Shown piece by piece: positions 7,441 through 16,195 of a stretch of DNA of 36,233 bases. The stretch spans positions 1 through 36,233 of the forward strand of contig JAAYUQ010000006.1 of NCBI GenBank assembly GCA_012517575.1. The letters are read 5' to 3'. Under the pieces are notes generated by a model. That model had not been told where the DNA came from. It worked only from the letters and a program-made list of their open reading frames with translations, and made no database searches. This DNA is from Bacteroidales bacterium. Its GTDB lineage: Bacteria > Bacteroidota > Bacteroidia > Bacteroidales > Paludibacteraceae. The position numbers and the translations under genes are program-made. Position 1 is the first letter of the stretch. Each line of letters starts with the position of its first letter.

Positions 7441-8730
7441 TCATAATTCCACATTCTCAGGTGAAGGCGCATCATGAATTTCGATATAACGAACCGGATA
7501 ATATGCAGCCAGAAAACCCATTAACAATACTGTCAGCAGTACCAGCAAAACATCCCAGAAATTAACCAAAACCGGATAGACATCCACTACATATCCTGTT
7601 CCGAGCTTTAAAATTCCGAAATGTTGTTGCACTAAGCAAAGAAACAATCCCATAAAAATACCCAGAACAGCACCAACAAATGAAATCAGCCATCCTTCAA
7701 AAAGGAAAATTCTTCTAATCAGTTGCTGTTCAGCGCCCAGATTTCGCAAGGTTTGAATGTCCTGTTTCTTGTCGATAATCAACATGGATAACGAACTGAT
7801 AATGTTAAAACTGGCTATCAGCAAAATAAAACATAAAATGAGATAAGTAATCCACTTTTCGATTTTCAAAATTTTAAAAAAATCTTCCTGCTGTTCGTAT
7901 CTGTTTTTCACTTCAAAATTACTTCCCAGTGTATTTTTTATTTTCTTTTGTGCTTCAGATACTTTTATGTTTTCAGCCAGTTTCAATTCAATGGCAGAAA
8001 CAGTATTCGGTTGATACTCAAATAAATCACGGGCAAGATCAATAGAAACCAATACATAATGATCATCATACTGCAACTGTTTAACAGAAAAAATTCCTGA
8101 TACAAATGTACCAATTTGATTAAAACTGTTTTCGGGGCGGAGTAAATTAATGTGGGAAGTACGTTTCGGGGCATAAATGAACAATGGATCGATAAAATTG
8201 GCGCCCAATCCCAAAATACTTGCTACGCCGACACCGGGAACGGCTCTTTGAAAAGCGCCATCGTAAAGCAAAAACTTTCCATCGAACATGATACTGTCTA
8301 TTTTCGTCATTTTTTGAAAATCACTGCTGACGCCTTTTATAGTTGCGGGCATTTGTTTGTCTCGAAATCTCAATAGTGCGTTCTCTTCAATGACTTCAGT
8401 AAAAAAGGCAACATCATTCATTTTTTTCACTTTGTTCCATTCGGGAGTATCTATATCGAAAGTTTTACCTTGAGAAACGGAAATTCTCAAATCGGGATCG
8501 AAAGCTGAAAACATGCCTTGAATCAGAGAATCGAAACCATTGAAAACCGATAAAACACATACAAGCGCCATCGTTCCTATGCCTACACCCAAAGCAGCAA
8601 TTCCGGATATTACATTGATAGCATTGTGCGATTTTCGTGAAAACAAATATCGTCGAGCCACCCATAAAGCAAAACGTAATCCACCTGCTGTATTGTTGGC
8701 TTTGACTTTATTTTGATTCGCTGTTTCCAT
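7441..8730 (-). CDS. LolC/LolE-type (FtsX-like) ABC transporter permease
   Basis: A 429-residue inner-membrane permease. A first membrane segment at about residues 40-65 (NAINVISGIAALGVGIGTMA) is followed by a periplasmic MacB-like domain of about 220 residues. A C-terminal FtsX-type block has three more segments, starting near ITYLILCFILLIASFNIISS, LISFVGAVLGIFMGLFLCL and VLLVLLTVLLMGFLAAYYPV. The N-terminal ARRYLFSRKSHNAIN and the TLRNLGA coupling segment are typical of LolC/LolE. The role is probably extraction of lipoproteins from the inner membrane with a LolD ATPase encoded elsewhere. The rbfA neighbour, 48 bp upstream, is a recurrent pairing in this phylum. A general MacB-like exporter is the alternative. 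Confidence 0.85.
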   Translation of the reverse strand: METANQNKVKANNTAGGLRFALWVARRYLFSRKSHNAINVISGIAALGVGIGTMALVCVLSVFNGFDSLIQGMFSAFDPDLRISVSQGKTFDIDTPEWNKVKKMNDVAFFTEVIEENALLRFRDKQMPATIKGVSSDFQKMTKIDSIMFDGKFLLYDGAFQRAVPGVGVASILGLGANFIDPLFIYAPKRTSHINLLRPENSFNQIGTFVSGIFSVKQLQYDDHYVLVSIDLARDLFEYQPNTVSAIELKLAENIKVSEAQKKIKNTLGSNFEVKNRYEQQEDFFKILKIEKWITYLILCFILLIASFNIISSLSMLIIDKKQDIQTLRNLGAEQQLIRRIFLFEGWLISFVGAVLGIFMGLFLCLVQQHFGILKLGTGYVVDVYPVLVNFWDVLLVLLTVLLMGFLAAYYPVRYIEIHDAPSPENVEL

Positions 8731-8778
8731 TGCTTCCTTAGGGAAAAACTGTTTTCATAATCCTGTTTTCGATACTCT

Positions 8779-9156
8779 CTAATCGTTTTCTGGCGAACTG
8801 TCTTTTTTATCGGAAGGGGAGTCGTTTCTCAGGAGTTGATCAATATGATCGATATAATCAAGCGAATCGTCTAAATAGAAAAACAGTTCAGGAATAATTC
8901 GCAGTTGGTGTTTCACTCTTTTTCCCAGATCGAAACGAATATTTTTCACATCGTTATTAATTTTTTCAAGAACTTCAGCCGATTGTTTACCGGGAAAGAT
9001 GCTTAAATGAATTCGCGCTATACTTAGATCGGTGCTAATGCGGACATTGGTTACACTAATAATGATACCGTGGATTTCGCGCGCATACAGTAAAAAAATT
9101 TCTCCCAGTTCTTTTTGAAGAAGTCGCTCCACTTTTTGTTGTCTTGTATTTTCCAT
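8779..9156 (-). CDS. rbfA: Ribosome-binding factor A
   Basis: RbfA is a cytoplasmic KH-fold protein needed for late 30S subunit maturation and 16S 5'-end processing. The product from ATG 9156 has 125 residues, the usual size. Typical features are the start TRQQKVERLLQKELGEIF, the central ISVTNVRISTDLSIARIHLS, and the C-terminal LRIIPELFFYLDDSLDYIDHI. The upstream in-frame alternative at 9171 (adding MRRNI) is rejected because an AGGAG ribosome-binding site stands just before 9156. It is followed by the LolE-like gene on the same strand. Confidence 0.93.
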   Translation of the reverse strand: MENTRQQKVERLLQKELGEIFLLYAREIHGIIISVTNVRISTDLSIARIHLSIFPGKQSAEVLEKINNDVKNIRFDLGKRVKHQLRIIPELFFYLDDSLDYIDHIDQLLRNDSPSDKKDSSPEND

Positions 9157-9162
9157 AATATT

Positions 9163-9168
9163 TCTCCT
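9163..9168 (-). promoter_or_regulatory. Shine-Dalgarno site that fixes the rbfA start
   Basis: On the minus strand AGGAGA lies 6 bases upstream of ATG 9156 and overlaps the alternative upstream start at 9171. Strong Shine-Dalgarno sequences are uncommon in Bacteroidota, so this one is informative. Confidence 0.6.
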
Positions 9169-9268
9169 CATTCAATTGTAAATAAGAGTTTTAATTCTTG
9201 TTTTTGCCTTTTTAATTTTTATTGTTTAAATATTTTGCCTCTTTTTTTTTGCCTTTTCATTTTTGAAC

Positions 9269-10103
9269 CTATTCTGTCAACAATTCCATCAGTATTTTTG
9301 CATCCAGATTTATTTTTGAAAAAGCAAACCACTTTTTACCCAAATCTTTCAATGAAGCTCCAATGTGATAGATGTCGTCGTAGATCATCAAGCACCGGTC
9401 ATGTGATTTGGAAAATTCTTTCACTTCGACAGGAGCATATTGAGCATTGAATTTTTCCAAATCAAGTTTAAATTGTGCTGAAATTTTATTGGTAAAAATT
9501 TGACATTTAACATTTTCCTTTCTTTTCGAGAGCAAAGTCAAAACGCTTTCATCCAGATAATTGTCAATCAAAACGATTGATTTAGTAGCCGATTTCACCA
9601 AATCAGCAACAAACTTGTAGGCGTCAAAAATCTGACCATCGTAAAAAATTCCCTGCACCGGTGGAAGAGCTGTTTTAACAAAAAAATCAATTTTATCCTC
9701 TGTTGCTGAAACGCGTCTTTCCAAATTTTCAATCCGTCGGTTAACTGCATATCCTTTCAACAAATAATCCTTCAACACGTTGTTTGCCCAGATACGAAAT
9801 TGAGTACCCCCGTCGGGATTTTACCCGATAACCTACTGAAATAATAACATCAAGATTATAATATTCTACCAGATATATTTTCCCATCCGAAGCAGTTGTT
9901 GCATTTTTTGCAACAACTGAATTTTTATTTAACTCTTCTTCCTTAAAAATATTGCTTATGTGCCTTGAAATAACCGATTTATCTCTTTCAAACAAATCGC
10001 TCATCTGATTCAGTGTCAGCCATACCGTTTCATTTTCCAGCAACACTTCGAGCTGAACAGCATTATCCGACTGATAAAGAATTATTTCGTTGTTGGCATT
10101 CAT
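9269..10103 (-). pseudogene. rhuM: RhuM-family protein gene, split by a one-base frameshift
   Basis: Two adjacent minus-strand frames encode consecutive parts of one RhuM-family protein. From ATG 10103 the first reads through ETVWLTLNQMSDLFERDKS (a helix-turn-helix-like region) to ISVGYRVKSRR. The expected continuation GTQFRIWANNVLKDYLLKGY is found in the other frame. Removing one G from the five-G run (plus-strand C run 9807-9811) joins them into 277 residues. The C-terminal part has QIFDAYKFVADLV, VLIDNYLDESVLTLL and SHDRCLMIYDDIYHIGASLKDLG, a phospholipase-D-like tail known from this family. RhuM proteins are of uncertain function and tend to occur in accessory regions. Here the gene sits between rbfA and cysS. 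A true mutation, slippage control and a sequencing error all remain possible. Confidence 0.75.
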
Positions 10104-10126
10104 TGGCAAATTGGCAAATTGGCAAA
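10103..10126. repeat. Three tandem 8-bp repeats at the rhuM start
   Basis: TTGGCAAA occurs three times without interruption (10103-10110, 10111-10118, 10119-10126), followed by TTTT. On the coding strand this is TTTGCCAA repeated up to the rhuM ATG, within the 39-bp gap to cysS. Copy-number change would alter the rhuM translation-initiation region. Confidence 0.85.
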
Positions 10127-10142
10127 TTTTAACGAGGATTAC

Positions 10143-11609
10143 TCAAATTTTCCACTCAAATCCATCTTTGGTGTCCTTTATTTCAAAGCCCAAAGCAGTG
10201 AGTTCGTCGCGAATTTTGTCGGATGTTGCCCAATCCTTATTTCTTTTTGCTTCCAATCGAATTTCCAACAATAAATCAACGGCTTTTTTCAAAGCTTCGT
10301 ATTTGGCAAAATTTTCATCCTCTTTTTTAAGTCCCAACAAGTCTTCTACGAATAACCGAAAAACGTCTTTCAGTTCTTCCAAATCGGCAGCGGAAACAGT
10401 CGCTTTTCCATCGTAAACCAGATTGATAAACTTCACTGCTTCAAACAAATGTGCAATAACTATCGGCGTGTTCAGGTCATCGCACATAGCTTCTTCACAG
10501 CGCAGCCGAAGTCCGCTCATATCAGAAGAAGAAGTATCAGAAGGTATCAGCTTTTGCAATCTTTCATATCCTTCCATTAAACGTTCCAGTCCTTTTTCCG
10601 AAGCTTGTAGCGCTTCATTGCTGAAATCTACCGTACTGCGATAATGTGCCTGCAAAATAAAGAAACGGACAGTCATGGGCTCATAAGCCTGAGAAAGTAA
10701 AGGGTGATTGCCGGAAAAAAATTCCTCCAGCGTAATAAAATTTCCCAATGATTTTCCCATTTTCTGACCATTGATGGTAATCATGTTGTTGTGCATCCAA
10801 TAACGAACGCTTTCCTTACCCAATGCAGCAGTGGATTGCGAAATCTCACATTCGTGATGAGGAAACAGCAAGTCCATGCCTCCGCCATGAATATCAAATT
10901 CTTCACCCAAATATTTGGTACTCATAGCCGAACATTCCAAATGCCAACCCGGGAATCCTTCGCTCCATGGAGATTTCCAGCGCATAATATGTTCAGGTGA
11001 TGCTTTTTTCCATAAAGCAAAATCTACGCTGCGACGTTTTTCTTCTTGTCCTTCAAGCATACGCGTAGTTTCCAACAACTCATCGATATTTCTGCCCGAA
11101 AGTTTACCGTAATGATATTTTTTGTCGTATTTTTCAACATCAAAATAAACCGAACCCTCACTTTCGTAAGCAAATCCTGCTTCGAGAATTTTTTTTACAA
11201 ATTCTATTTGTTCCGGAATATGACCCGAAGCATGAGGCTCGATACTTGGTGGCAGAACGTTCAAAGCTTCCATAGCCTTGTGATATCGGTTGGAATAATA
11301 TTGGGCAATTTCCATAGGTTCCAATTGTTCCAAACGAGCTTTTTTTTCAATTTTATCTTCGCCGCTGTCGGCATCATTTTCCAAATGACCGACGTCGGTA
11401 ATATTCCTCACATATCGAACTTTATAACCCAAATGTTTCAGGTAGCGAAACAAAATATCAAAAGTTATCGCCGGACGCGCATGTCCCAAATGTGGATCGC
11501 CATAAACTGTTGGTCCACATACATACATCCCCACATGTGGCGCATGAAGCGGAACAAATAATTCCTTTTTCCGGTGCAAAGTATTGTAAATGTACAACTT
11601 ATTATCCAT
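10143..11609 (-). CDS. cysS: Cysteinyl-tRNA synthetase
   Basis: A 488-residue class I aminoacyl-tRNA synthetase that charges tRNA-Cys in the cytoplasm. The HIGH box appears as HLGH (residues 40-43) and the KMSKS loop as KMGKS (283-287). The zinc site is Cys31 (YVCGPTVYG), Cys226 (HLECSAMS), His251 and Glu255 (FPHHECE). The C-terminal anticodon-binding helical part ends with [15 protein letters not shown], characteristic of CysRS. It lies 41 bp downstream of the TerB/J-domain gene and 39 bp upstream of the rhuM gene on the same strand. Length is slightly above the 460-residue enterobacterial enzyme, as is common in Bacteroidota. Confidence 0.97.
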   Translation of the reverse strand: MDNKLYIYNTLHRKKELFVPLHAPHVGMYVCGPTVYGDPHLGHARPAITFDILFRYLKHLGYKVRYVRNITDVGHLENDADSGEDKIEKKARLEQLEPMEIAQYYSNRYHKAMEALNVLPPSIEPHASGHIPEQIEFVKKILEAGFAYESEGSVYFDVEKYDKKYHYGKLSGRNIDELLETTRMLEGQEEKRRSVDFALWKKASPEHIMRWKSPWSEGFPGWHLECSAMSTKYLGEEFDIHGGGMDLLFPHHECEISQSTAALGKESVRYWMHNNMITINGQKMGKSLGNFITLEEFFSGNHPLLSQAYEPMTVRFFILQAHYRSTVDFSNEALQASEKGLERLMEGYERLQKLIPSDTSSSDMSGLRLRCEEAMCDDLNTPIVIAHLFEAVKFINLVYDGKATVSAADLEELKDVFRLFVEDLLGLKKEDENFAKYEALKKAVDLLLEIRLEAKRNKDWATSDKIRDELTALGFEIKDTKDGFEWKI

Positions 11610-11650
11610 TGAGATTATAAAATTTTAAAGAATATAATTGTTGACTTTTT

Positions 11651-12385
11651 TCAAGTAAAATTTCTTTCCTTTTTTAAAGTTTCATAGGCTTCATTTATGG
11701 AACGGAATTTTTCTGTAGCCAGCTTTTTCACCTCTTCTCCCAATGTGTTGACTTTATCGGGATGATATTTCATTGCCATTTTCCGATAAGCTTTCTTAAT
11801 TTCTTCGACAGAGGCGGAAGGTTCTATTTCCAGTGCTTTATAAGCCCATGTAGCATCAAAAGGTTTTAAGAAAGGTGCCTTTAAGGATTCAAAATCCAAT
11901 GTGGAAATACGAAAGATACCGGCTATTCTTTCTATAAATGCTAATTCGGCAGACGAGATTTGATGATCGGCATATGCAATGTTGAAAAGCAAATGAATCA
12001 GTTCCAGCCGCGAGGAATAATTTGTATAACGATAAATCTGTTCAGCTACCTGACGTTCGTCAATATCTTTTTCCAGCAAATTTTTTAAAATTGTCAATGC
12101 TTCTAACGCTCCATCTTCACCAAAATTATTAACCAAAAAACGTTTGACAATTTCCAGTTCCGATTTCTTAGCGTGTCCGTCCGCTTTCATCATGCAGGCA
12201 ATCAAAACCAACAAACTCATTTTGAAATCTCCTGGAGTTGTAGAAGTTCTTCTGGTTTGAGATTTCTCAACTGTGTCCAATTTGCCGCCAATGAAGGAAC
12301 CAATGGCAAAACCAATCAACGCACCTATTGGGCCACCTATAGCCCAGCCCAAGCCGCCTCCAATCCATTTAGCAAAACCACTCAT
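11651..12385 (-). CDS. TerB-like and DnaJ-domain protein (DjlA-like)
   Basis: A 244-residue protein in three parts. Residues 1-35 form a glycine-rich hydrophobic segment ([20 protein letters not shown]) that could insert in or associate with the membrane. Residues about 50-165 form a TerB-like helical domain, including [20 protein letters not shown] and [20 protein letters not shown]-terminal J-domain follows (about 178-240) with an intact HPD motif at 208-210 (MKYHPDK). The HPD loop stimulates DnaK ATPase, so this is probably a membrane-associated DnaK co-chaperone similar in plan to DjlA. It heads the unit leading to cysS and is divergent from tyrS. The client is unknown. Confidence 0.85.
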   Translation of the reverse strand: MSGFAKWIGGGLGWAIGGPIGALIGFAIGSFIGGKLDTVEKSQTRRTSTTPGDFKMSLLVLIACMMKADGHAKKSELEIVKRFLVNNFGEDGALEALTILKNLLEKDIDERQVAEQIYRYTNYSSRLELIHLLFNIAYADHQISSAELAFIERIAGIFRISTLDFESLKAPFLKPFDATWAYKALEIEPSASVEEIKKAYRKMAMKYHPDKVNTLGEEVKKLATEKFRSINEAYETLKKERNFT

Positions 12386-12417
12386 AAAAACAATTGGTTA
12401 TTGAGTTTCAGAAACTA

Positions 12418-12425
12418 CAAAGATA
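12418..12425 (-). promoter_or_regulatory. Putative -7 element of the J-domain gene
   Basis: Minus-strand TATCTTTG matches TAnnTTTG 32 bp upstream of ATG 12385. A -33 TTTG is not evident at the usual spacing. Confidence 0.4.
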
Positions 12426-12540
12426 CGAAAAAAGATAGAATTTTACATTTAAGGATCATCCTCTCACAGGATATGAAATCACTGGAAAAGCTGATCAAAA
12501 TCCAATTTTTTAGCTTGATATTCAGTGTTTTTTATTGGCT

Positions 12541-12573
12541 TTTGGGTAAATTGAAAATAAACTTGTAAATTTG
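12541..12573 (+). promoter_or_regulatory. tyrS promoter
   Basis: TTTG at 12541-12544, a 21-bp spacer, then TAAATTTG at 12566-12573 give a full match to the Bacteroidota -33/-7 consensus. Transcription would start about 12580, some 25 bases before the tyrS ATG. Confidence 0.7.
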
Positions 12574-12603
12574 CACTCCAAAACAAAAATCTTGAATTTG
12601 CTC

Positions 12604-13896
12604 ATGAATTTTATTGAAGAATTACGTTGGCGTGGGATGATTCATTCTATGATGCCCGGTACTGAAGAACAACTTGCCAAAGAAATGACTACTGCTTATG
12701 TGGGTATTGACCCAACTGCCGATTCACTTCACATTGGTCATTTGGTCAGTATTATGATCTTGCGTCATTTTCAGCGTGCCGGTCATAAACCCATTGCACT
12801 TATTGGAGGCGCTACCGGAATGATTGGCGACCCTTCGATGAAATCTTCCGAACGTAATCTGCTCGACGAAGCTACCTTGCGACACAATCAGGAATGTATC
12901 AGAAAACAGCTGACAAAATTTCTCGATTTCGGCAATGATGCGCCTAACGCTGCAGAGTTGGTCAATAACTACGATTGGATGAAAGATTATACTTTCCTTA
13001 ATTTCATTCGCGATATTGGCAAGCACATTACTGTCAATTACATGATGGCAAAAGATTCTGTTAAAAAACGTTTGAGTAGCGATTCGAGCGAAGGAATGTC
13101 TTTTACCGAATTTTCCTATCAACTCATTCAGGGTTACGATTTTTTGTGGCTTTATGAAAACAAAAACTGTAAACTTCAAATGGGAGGTTCCGATCAATGG
13201 GGAAACATTACCACAGGAACAGAACTGATTCGTCGAAAAACAGGTGGCGAAGCTTACGCTTTGGTTTGTCCGCTTATTACGAAAGCCGATGGTGGTAAAT
13301 TTGGCAAGACGGAAAGTGGGAACATCTGGCTTGATGCTCGTTATACTTCTCCCTACAAGTTTTATCAGTTTTGGTTGAATGTTAGTGATGCCGATGCCGA
13401 GAAATACATTAAAATATTTACATTTTTAAGTAAAGAAGAAATTGAAAAGCTAATTGCCGAACATGCAAAGGCACCTCATTTGCGGATTTTACAAAAAAAA
13501 CTGGCACAAGAGGTTACTGTCATGGTTCATTCTGAAGAAGATTATCAGGCTGCCGTTGAAGCTTCCAATATATTATTTGGAAATGCTACGCCCGAAGTCT
13601 TGAGGAAACTCGACGAAGATACATTGCTGGCAGTTTTTGAAGGCGTTCCTCAATTTAACGTTCCAAAATCGGCACTTGAAGGTGGAATAAAGGCTGTTGA
13701 CCTTTTTACGGAAACAGCCGCTGTTTTTCCTTCAAAGGGAGAAATGAGAAAAATGGTACAATCCGGAGGCGTTAGCATCAATAAAAATAAGCTGAACCAA
13801 TTTGACGAACTTATCGATACTTCTTACCTTATCGACAATAAATATTTATTGGTTCAGAAAGGGAAGAAAAATTATTTTCTACTAATTGCCGAATAG
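12604..13896 (+). CDS. tyrS: Tyrosyl-tRNA synthetase
   Basis: A 430-residue class I synthetase charging tRNA-Tyr. The HIGH box is intact (HIGH at residues 43-46, in SLHIGHLV). The second signature is KFGKT (232-236), the form normal for bacterial TyrRS. Tyrosine-site segments [10 protein letters not shown] and [12 protein letters not shown] are present. The C-terminal 70 residues ([18 protein letters not shown] and VSINKNKL) form an S4-like RNA-binding domain. ATG 12604 is chosen because the frame upstream to 12571 has only a TTG and overlaps the promoter -7 element. The gene is transcribed alone, divergently from the J-domain gene. Confidence 0.97.
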   Translation: MNFIEELRWRGMIHSMMPGTEEQLAKEMTTAYVGIDPTADSLHIGHLVSIMILRHFQRAGHKPIALIGGATGMIGDPSMKSSERNLLDEATLRHNQECIRKQLTKFLDFGNDAPNAAELVNNYDWMKDYTFLNFIRDIGKHITVNYMMAKDSVKKRLSSDSSEGMSFTEFSYQLIQGYDFLWLYENKNCKLQMGGSDQWGNITTGTELIRRKTGGEAYALVCPLITKADGGKFGKTESGNIWLDARYTSPYKFYQFWLNVSDADAEKYIKIFTFLSKEEIEKLIAEHAKAPHLRILQKKLAQEVTVMVHSEEDYQAAVEASNILFGNATPEVLRKLDEDTLLAVFEGVPQFNVPKSALEGGIKAVDLFTETAAVFPSKGEMRKMVQSGGVSINKNKLNQFDELIDTSYLIDNKYLLVQKGKKNYFLLIAE

Positions 13897-13933
13897 AAAA
13901 TCTCACAGATTCAACATATTTTGGCTCTAAAAT

Positions 13934-13964
13934 TTTGACAGAAAAAAAATCGGTTGTATCTTTG
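13934..13964 (+). promoter_or_regulatory. Promoter of tRNA-Gln(TTG)
   Basis: TTTG at 13934-13937, a 19-bp spacer and TATCTTTG at 13957-13964 match the Bacteroidota consensus. The expected start near 13971 is 30 bases upstream of the tRNA. Confidence 0.72.
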
Positions 13965-14000
13965 TGCCCGCTTGCAGAAAGAAAGCAGCGAAAGTTTGTT

Positions 14001-14071
14001 TGTCTCATGGTGTAATGGTAGCACTGCAGTTTTTGGTACTGCCTGTCTAGGTTCGAATCCTAGTGAGACAA
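14001..14071 (+). tRNA. tRNA-Gln (anticodon TTG)
   Basis: A 71-nt cloverleaf. Acceptor TGTCTCA pairs with TGAGACA, and the discriminator is A14071. The D arm is GTGTAATGGTAGCAC. The anticodon stem GCAGT/ACTGC (from 14026) encloses the loop TTTTGGT with anticodon TTG at 14033-14035. The T arm CTAGGTTCGAATCCTAG is canonical. CCA is not encoded. It reads CAA, and CAG by wobble. Confidence 0.96.
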
Positions 14072-14083
14072 CTATTTTTCTGG

Positions 14084-14120
14084 CGGTTGAGCTTTTTGAA
14101 AAGGTTCAATCGTTTTTTTT
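14084..14120 (+). terminator. Rho-independent terminator of tRNA-Gln(TTG)
   Basis: Nine consecutive pairs (14084-14092 with 14104-14112, including two G-T wobbles) close an 11-base loop and are followed directly by eight T residues (14113-14120). It begins 12 bases after the tRNA and separates the two tRNA-Gln genes. Confidence 0.72.
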
Positions 14121-14136
14121 ACAAGCCAAGAAACTC

Positions 14137-14168
14137 TTTGCAAAAAAACAAAATAATTCGTATTTTTG
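14137..14168 (+). promoter_or_regulatory. Promoter of tRNA-Gln(CTG)
   Basis: TTTG at 14137-14140, a 20-bp spacer and TATTTTTG at 14161-14168 match the consensus. The second tRNA therefore has its own promoter rather than being the tail of a joint transcript. Confidence 0.68.
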
Positions 14169-14210
14169 CACAGAATTTTAAGTATTTGTTTTTCTCTGAA
14201 ATTCAAACTC

Positions 14211-14281
14211 TGTCTCATGGTGTAATGGTAGCACGTCAGATTCTGGATCTGCCTGTCTAGGTTCGAATCCTAGTGAGACAA
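14211..14281 (+). tRNA. tRNA-Gln (anticodon CTG)
   Basis: A 71-nt cloverleaf identical to the upstream tRNA-Gln except in the anticodon arm. The arm TCAGA/TCTGC encloses loop TTCTGGA, with anticodon CTG at 14243-14245. The outermost stem pair is a T-C mismatch. It reads CAG codons. Acceptor, D and T arms are base-for-base the same as in the copy at 14001-14071. Confidence 0.95.
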
Positions 14282-14400
14282 CCACTTTCCAAACGGTTTT
14301 CTCCATTTTATTCATCCGTTCACACAATAATTTGTCGCATTGTTTGCAAGTTTACCAAACAGATGGTATTTTTATGCCCGAAAAAATTTATGAAACATTT

Positions 14401-14430
14401 TATTATCAAAAACACTTAATTTTGATAATA
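14401..14430. repeat. 11-bp perfect inverted repeat upstream of radC
   Basis: TATTATCAAAA (14401-14411) and TTTTGATAATA (14420-14430) are exact inverted copies around ACACTTAA. They sit 5 bp upstream of a candidate -7 element and 86 bp before radC. The repeat could be an operator or an RNA hairpin. It lacks a following T run, so it does not look like a standard terminator. Confidence 0.6.
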
Positions 14431-14434
14431 GAAA

Positions 14435-14442
14435 TATTTTTG
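14435..14442 (+). promoter_or_regulatory. Putative -7 element for radC
   Basis: TATTTTTG matches TAnnTTTG 73 bp before the radC ATG. No TTTG lies at 19-21 bp upstream; the only nearby one, at 14421-14424, is too close. Confidence 0.35.
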
Positions 14443-14515
14443 TAAATCCATTATCAATAGTCTCTGGTGGTTATTTCTTATCTTTTTTCACTGTTTCTTC
14501 GTTTAATTTTATAAA

Positions 14516-15217
14516 ATGGAAGACAAGGACAAGCGTTTGACGCTTCGTGAATGGGCCGAAGATGATCGCCCACGTGAAAAAATGCTTCGGAAAGGCATTC
14601 AGAGTCTTTCTGATGCCGAATTGCTGGCTATTCTTATTCGTTCCGGCAGCAAAAACGAAACCGTTGTGGAACTTTCACGGCGCATTTTACACGAATGCCA
14701 TGATAATTTGAATGAACTGGCTCAGTTGAGCGTTCTTGATTTTTGCCGGCGTTTCAAAGGAATTGGCGAAGCAAAAGCCATAACCGTCATTGCTGCTCTT
14801 GAGTTGGGTAAACGGCGTAAAACCCATGAGATGTTGGAACGAAAGAAAATTACTTCCAGCAAAGATTTAATGGAGCTTTTTGAACCTTTACTGATTGATT
14901 TGCCTCACGAAGAATTTTGGGTTGCATTTATCAACAGTGGAAACAGAGTCATCGAAACATATCGCTTGACGCAAGGTGGCAGCAAGCAAACAGTTGTTGA
15001 TATACCGATGCTGCTGAAGTTGGCACTTACAAAATCGGCTCATGCTCTCGCGGTGGCGCACAATCATCCTTCGGGACAAAATCATCCGAGCCACGAAGAC
15101 GAAGCCATTACGAAAAAAATCAAGACAGGATGCGATGCTGTAGGAATTGCTTTTTTAGATCATATTATCATTGCTCGTGGAAAATGCTACAGCTTTTTTG
15201 ATGATGGAAAATTCTGA
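14516..15217 (+). CDS. radC: RadC-family protein (UPF0758/JAB domain)
   Basis: A 233-residue RadC-family protein. The N-terminal part carries the family start RLTLREWAEDDRPREKML and a helix-hairpin-helix-like RFKGIGEAKAITVIAALELG. The C-terminal half is a JAB/MPN metalloenzyme-like domain with the intact motif HNHPSG (His182, His184, Ser186) and Asp195 in SHEDEA. The name suggests DNA repair, but the repair role from the original radC102 work was not upheld, and the biochemical function is unsettled. It is 23 bp upstream of the ABC ATPase gene and could share its transcript. Confidence 0.92.
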   Translation: MEDKDKRLTLREWAEDDRPREKMLRKGIQSLSDAELLAILIRSGSKNETVVELSRRILHECHDNLNELAQLSVLDFCRRFKGIGEAKAITVIAALELGKRRKTHEMLERKKITSSKDLMELFEPLLIDLPHEEFWVAFINSGNRVIETYRLTQGGSKQTVVDIPMLLKLALTKSAHALAVAHNHPSGQNHPSHEDEAITKKIKTGCDAVGIAFLDHIIIARGKCYSFFDDGKF

Positions 15218-15240
15218 ATAAAAATTTTAATAAGAAATTT

Positions 15241-16161
15241 ATGCCTTTTTTGGAAGTTAAAAATGTTGTCAAACAATATGCTGAGCATCTGGCCTTAAAC
15301 GATGTCAGCATGGATGTTCCCGAAAATACCATTTATGGTTTGCTGGGCCCAAACGGAGCAGGAAAAACCACGCTAATTCGTATCATTAACTCAATGACTG
15401 CCCCTGATAGCGGAACTATACTACTGAAAGGGAAACCGCTCACATTTGAAGATGTGCGTCATATTGGATATTTGCCCGAAGAACGCGGACTTTACAAAAA
15501 AATGAAAGTTGGCGAGCAAGCGCTATATCTTGCTCAACTGAAAGGGATGTCGCGGCACGATGCCCTGAAAGCCTTAAAATACTGGTTTCAGAAATTTGAA
15601 ATTCAATCGTGGTGGAACAAAAAAGTGGAAGAACTTTCCAAAGGAATGGCACAAAAAGTTCAATTTGTTATAACCATTCTTCATGAACCTAAATTGCTGA
15701 TTTTTGATGAACCATTTAGCGGATTTGACCCGGTGAATACCGATTTACTGAAACAGGAAATTATTCACCTGAAGGAAAAGGGAGCCACCATCATTTTTTC
15801 CACGCACAACATGGCTTCGGTGGAAGAACTTTGTGAGAATATTTCGCTGATCCATCAGTCCAAAATTGTTTTGCAGGGAAATGTTGCCGAAATTAGGGCT
15901 TCATTTTCTACCAAAACTTTCAAAGTAATAACCAGAGAACCCATTTCGAATGGTATTCATTTTGAATTGGTACAACAAGTTCGGAAAAATGATTGTTTAG
16001 AAAGTATTATAAAAAAGGTGAATGCCTGCAATAACAACACACTTTTATCGGAAATTTTACAGCAAACCGAAATTTTGGCTTTTGAGGAATTGCTGCCCAG
16101 CATGAACGATATTTTTATTGAAACGGTAAGCGGCAATTCAAAAAATCCAATCTCGAATTAA
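15241..16161 (+). CDS. ABC transporter ATP-binding protein (NatA-like)
   Basis: A 306-residue cytoplasmic ATPase subunit. Walker A is GPNGAGKTT (residues 36-44), the signature is LSKGM (132-136), Walker B is LLIFDEP (Asp156, Glu157), and the switch His is in STHNM. The C-terminal 90 residues beyond the nucleotide-binding domain are the extension seen in NatA/DRA-type exporters. It lies 34 bp before the permease, with which it should form a full transporter. Substrate unknown: sodium, drugs, antimicrobial peptides or lipids are all handled by relatives. Confidence 0.92.
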   Translation: MPFLEVKNVVKQYAEHLALNDVSMDVPENTIYGLLGPNGAGKTTLIRIINSMTAPDSGTILLKGKPLTFEDVRHIGYLPEERGLYKKMKVGEQALYLAQLKGMSRHDALKALKYWFQKFEIQSWWNKKVEELSKGMAQKVQFVITILHEPKLLIFDEPFSGFDPVNTDLLKQEIIHLKEKGATIIFSTHNMASVEELCENISLIHQSKIVLQGNVAEIRASFSTKTFKVITREPISNGIHFELVQQVRKNDCLESIIKKVNACNNNTLLSEILQQTEILAFEELLPSMNDIFIETVSGNSKNPISN

Positions 16162-16195
16162 TCTCAAAAACAATCAAATCAAACAAATTTTCAGC

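Noticed and set aside
11046-11561. 171-residue open frame on the plus strand
   Set aside because: It lies wholly antisense to cysS, whose catalytic and zinc motifs are clear, and its translation shows no recognisable domain.
12724-13197. 157-residue minus-strand frame
   Set aside because: Antisense shadow of the tyrS catalytic domain.
13954-14260. Two short plus-strand frames across the tRNA-Gln genes
   Set aside because: They read through complete tRNA cloverleaves and a terminator.
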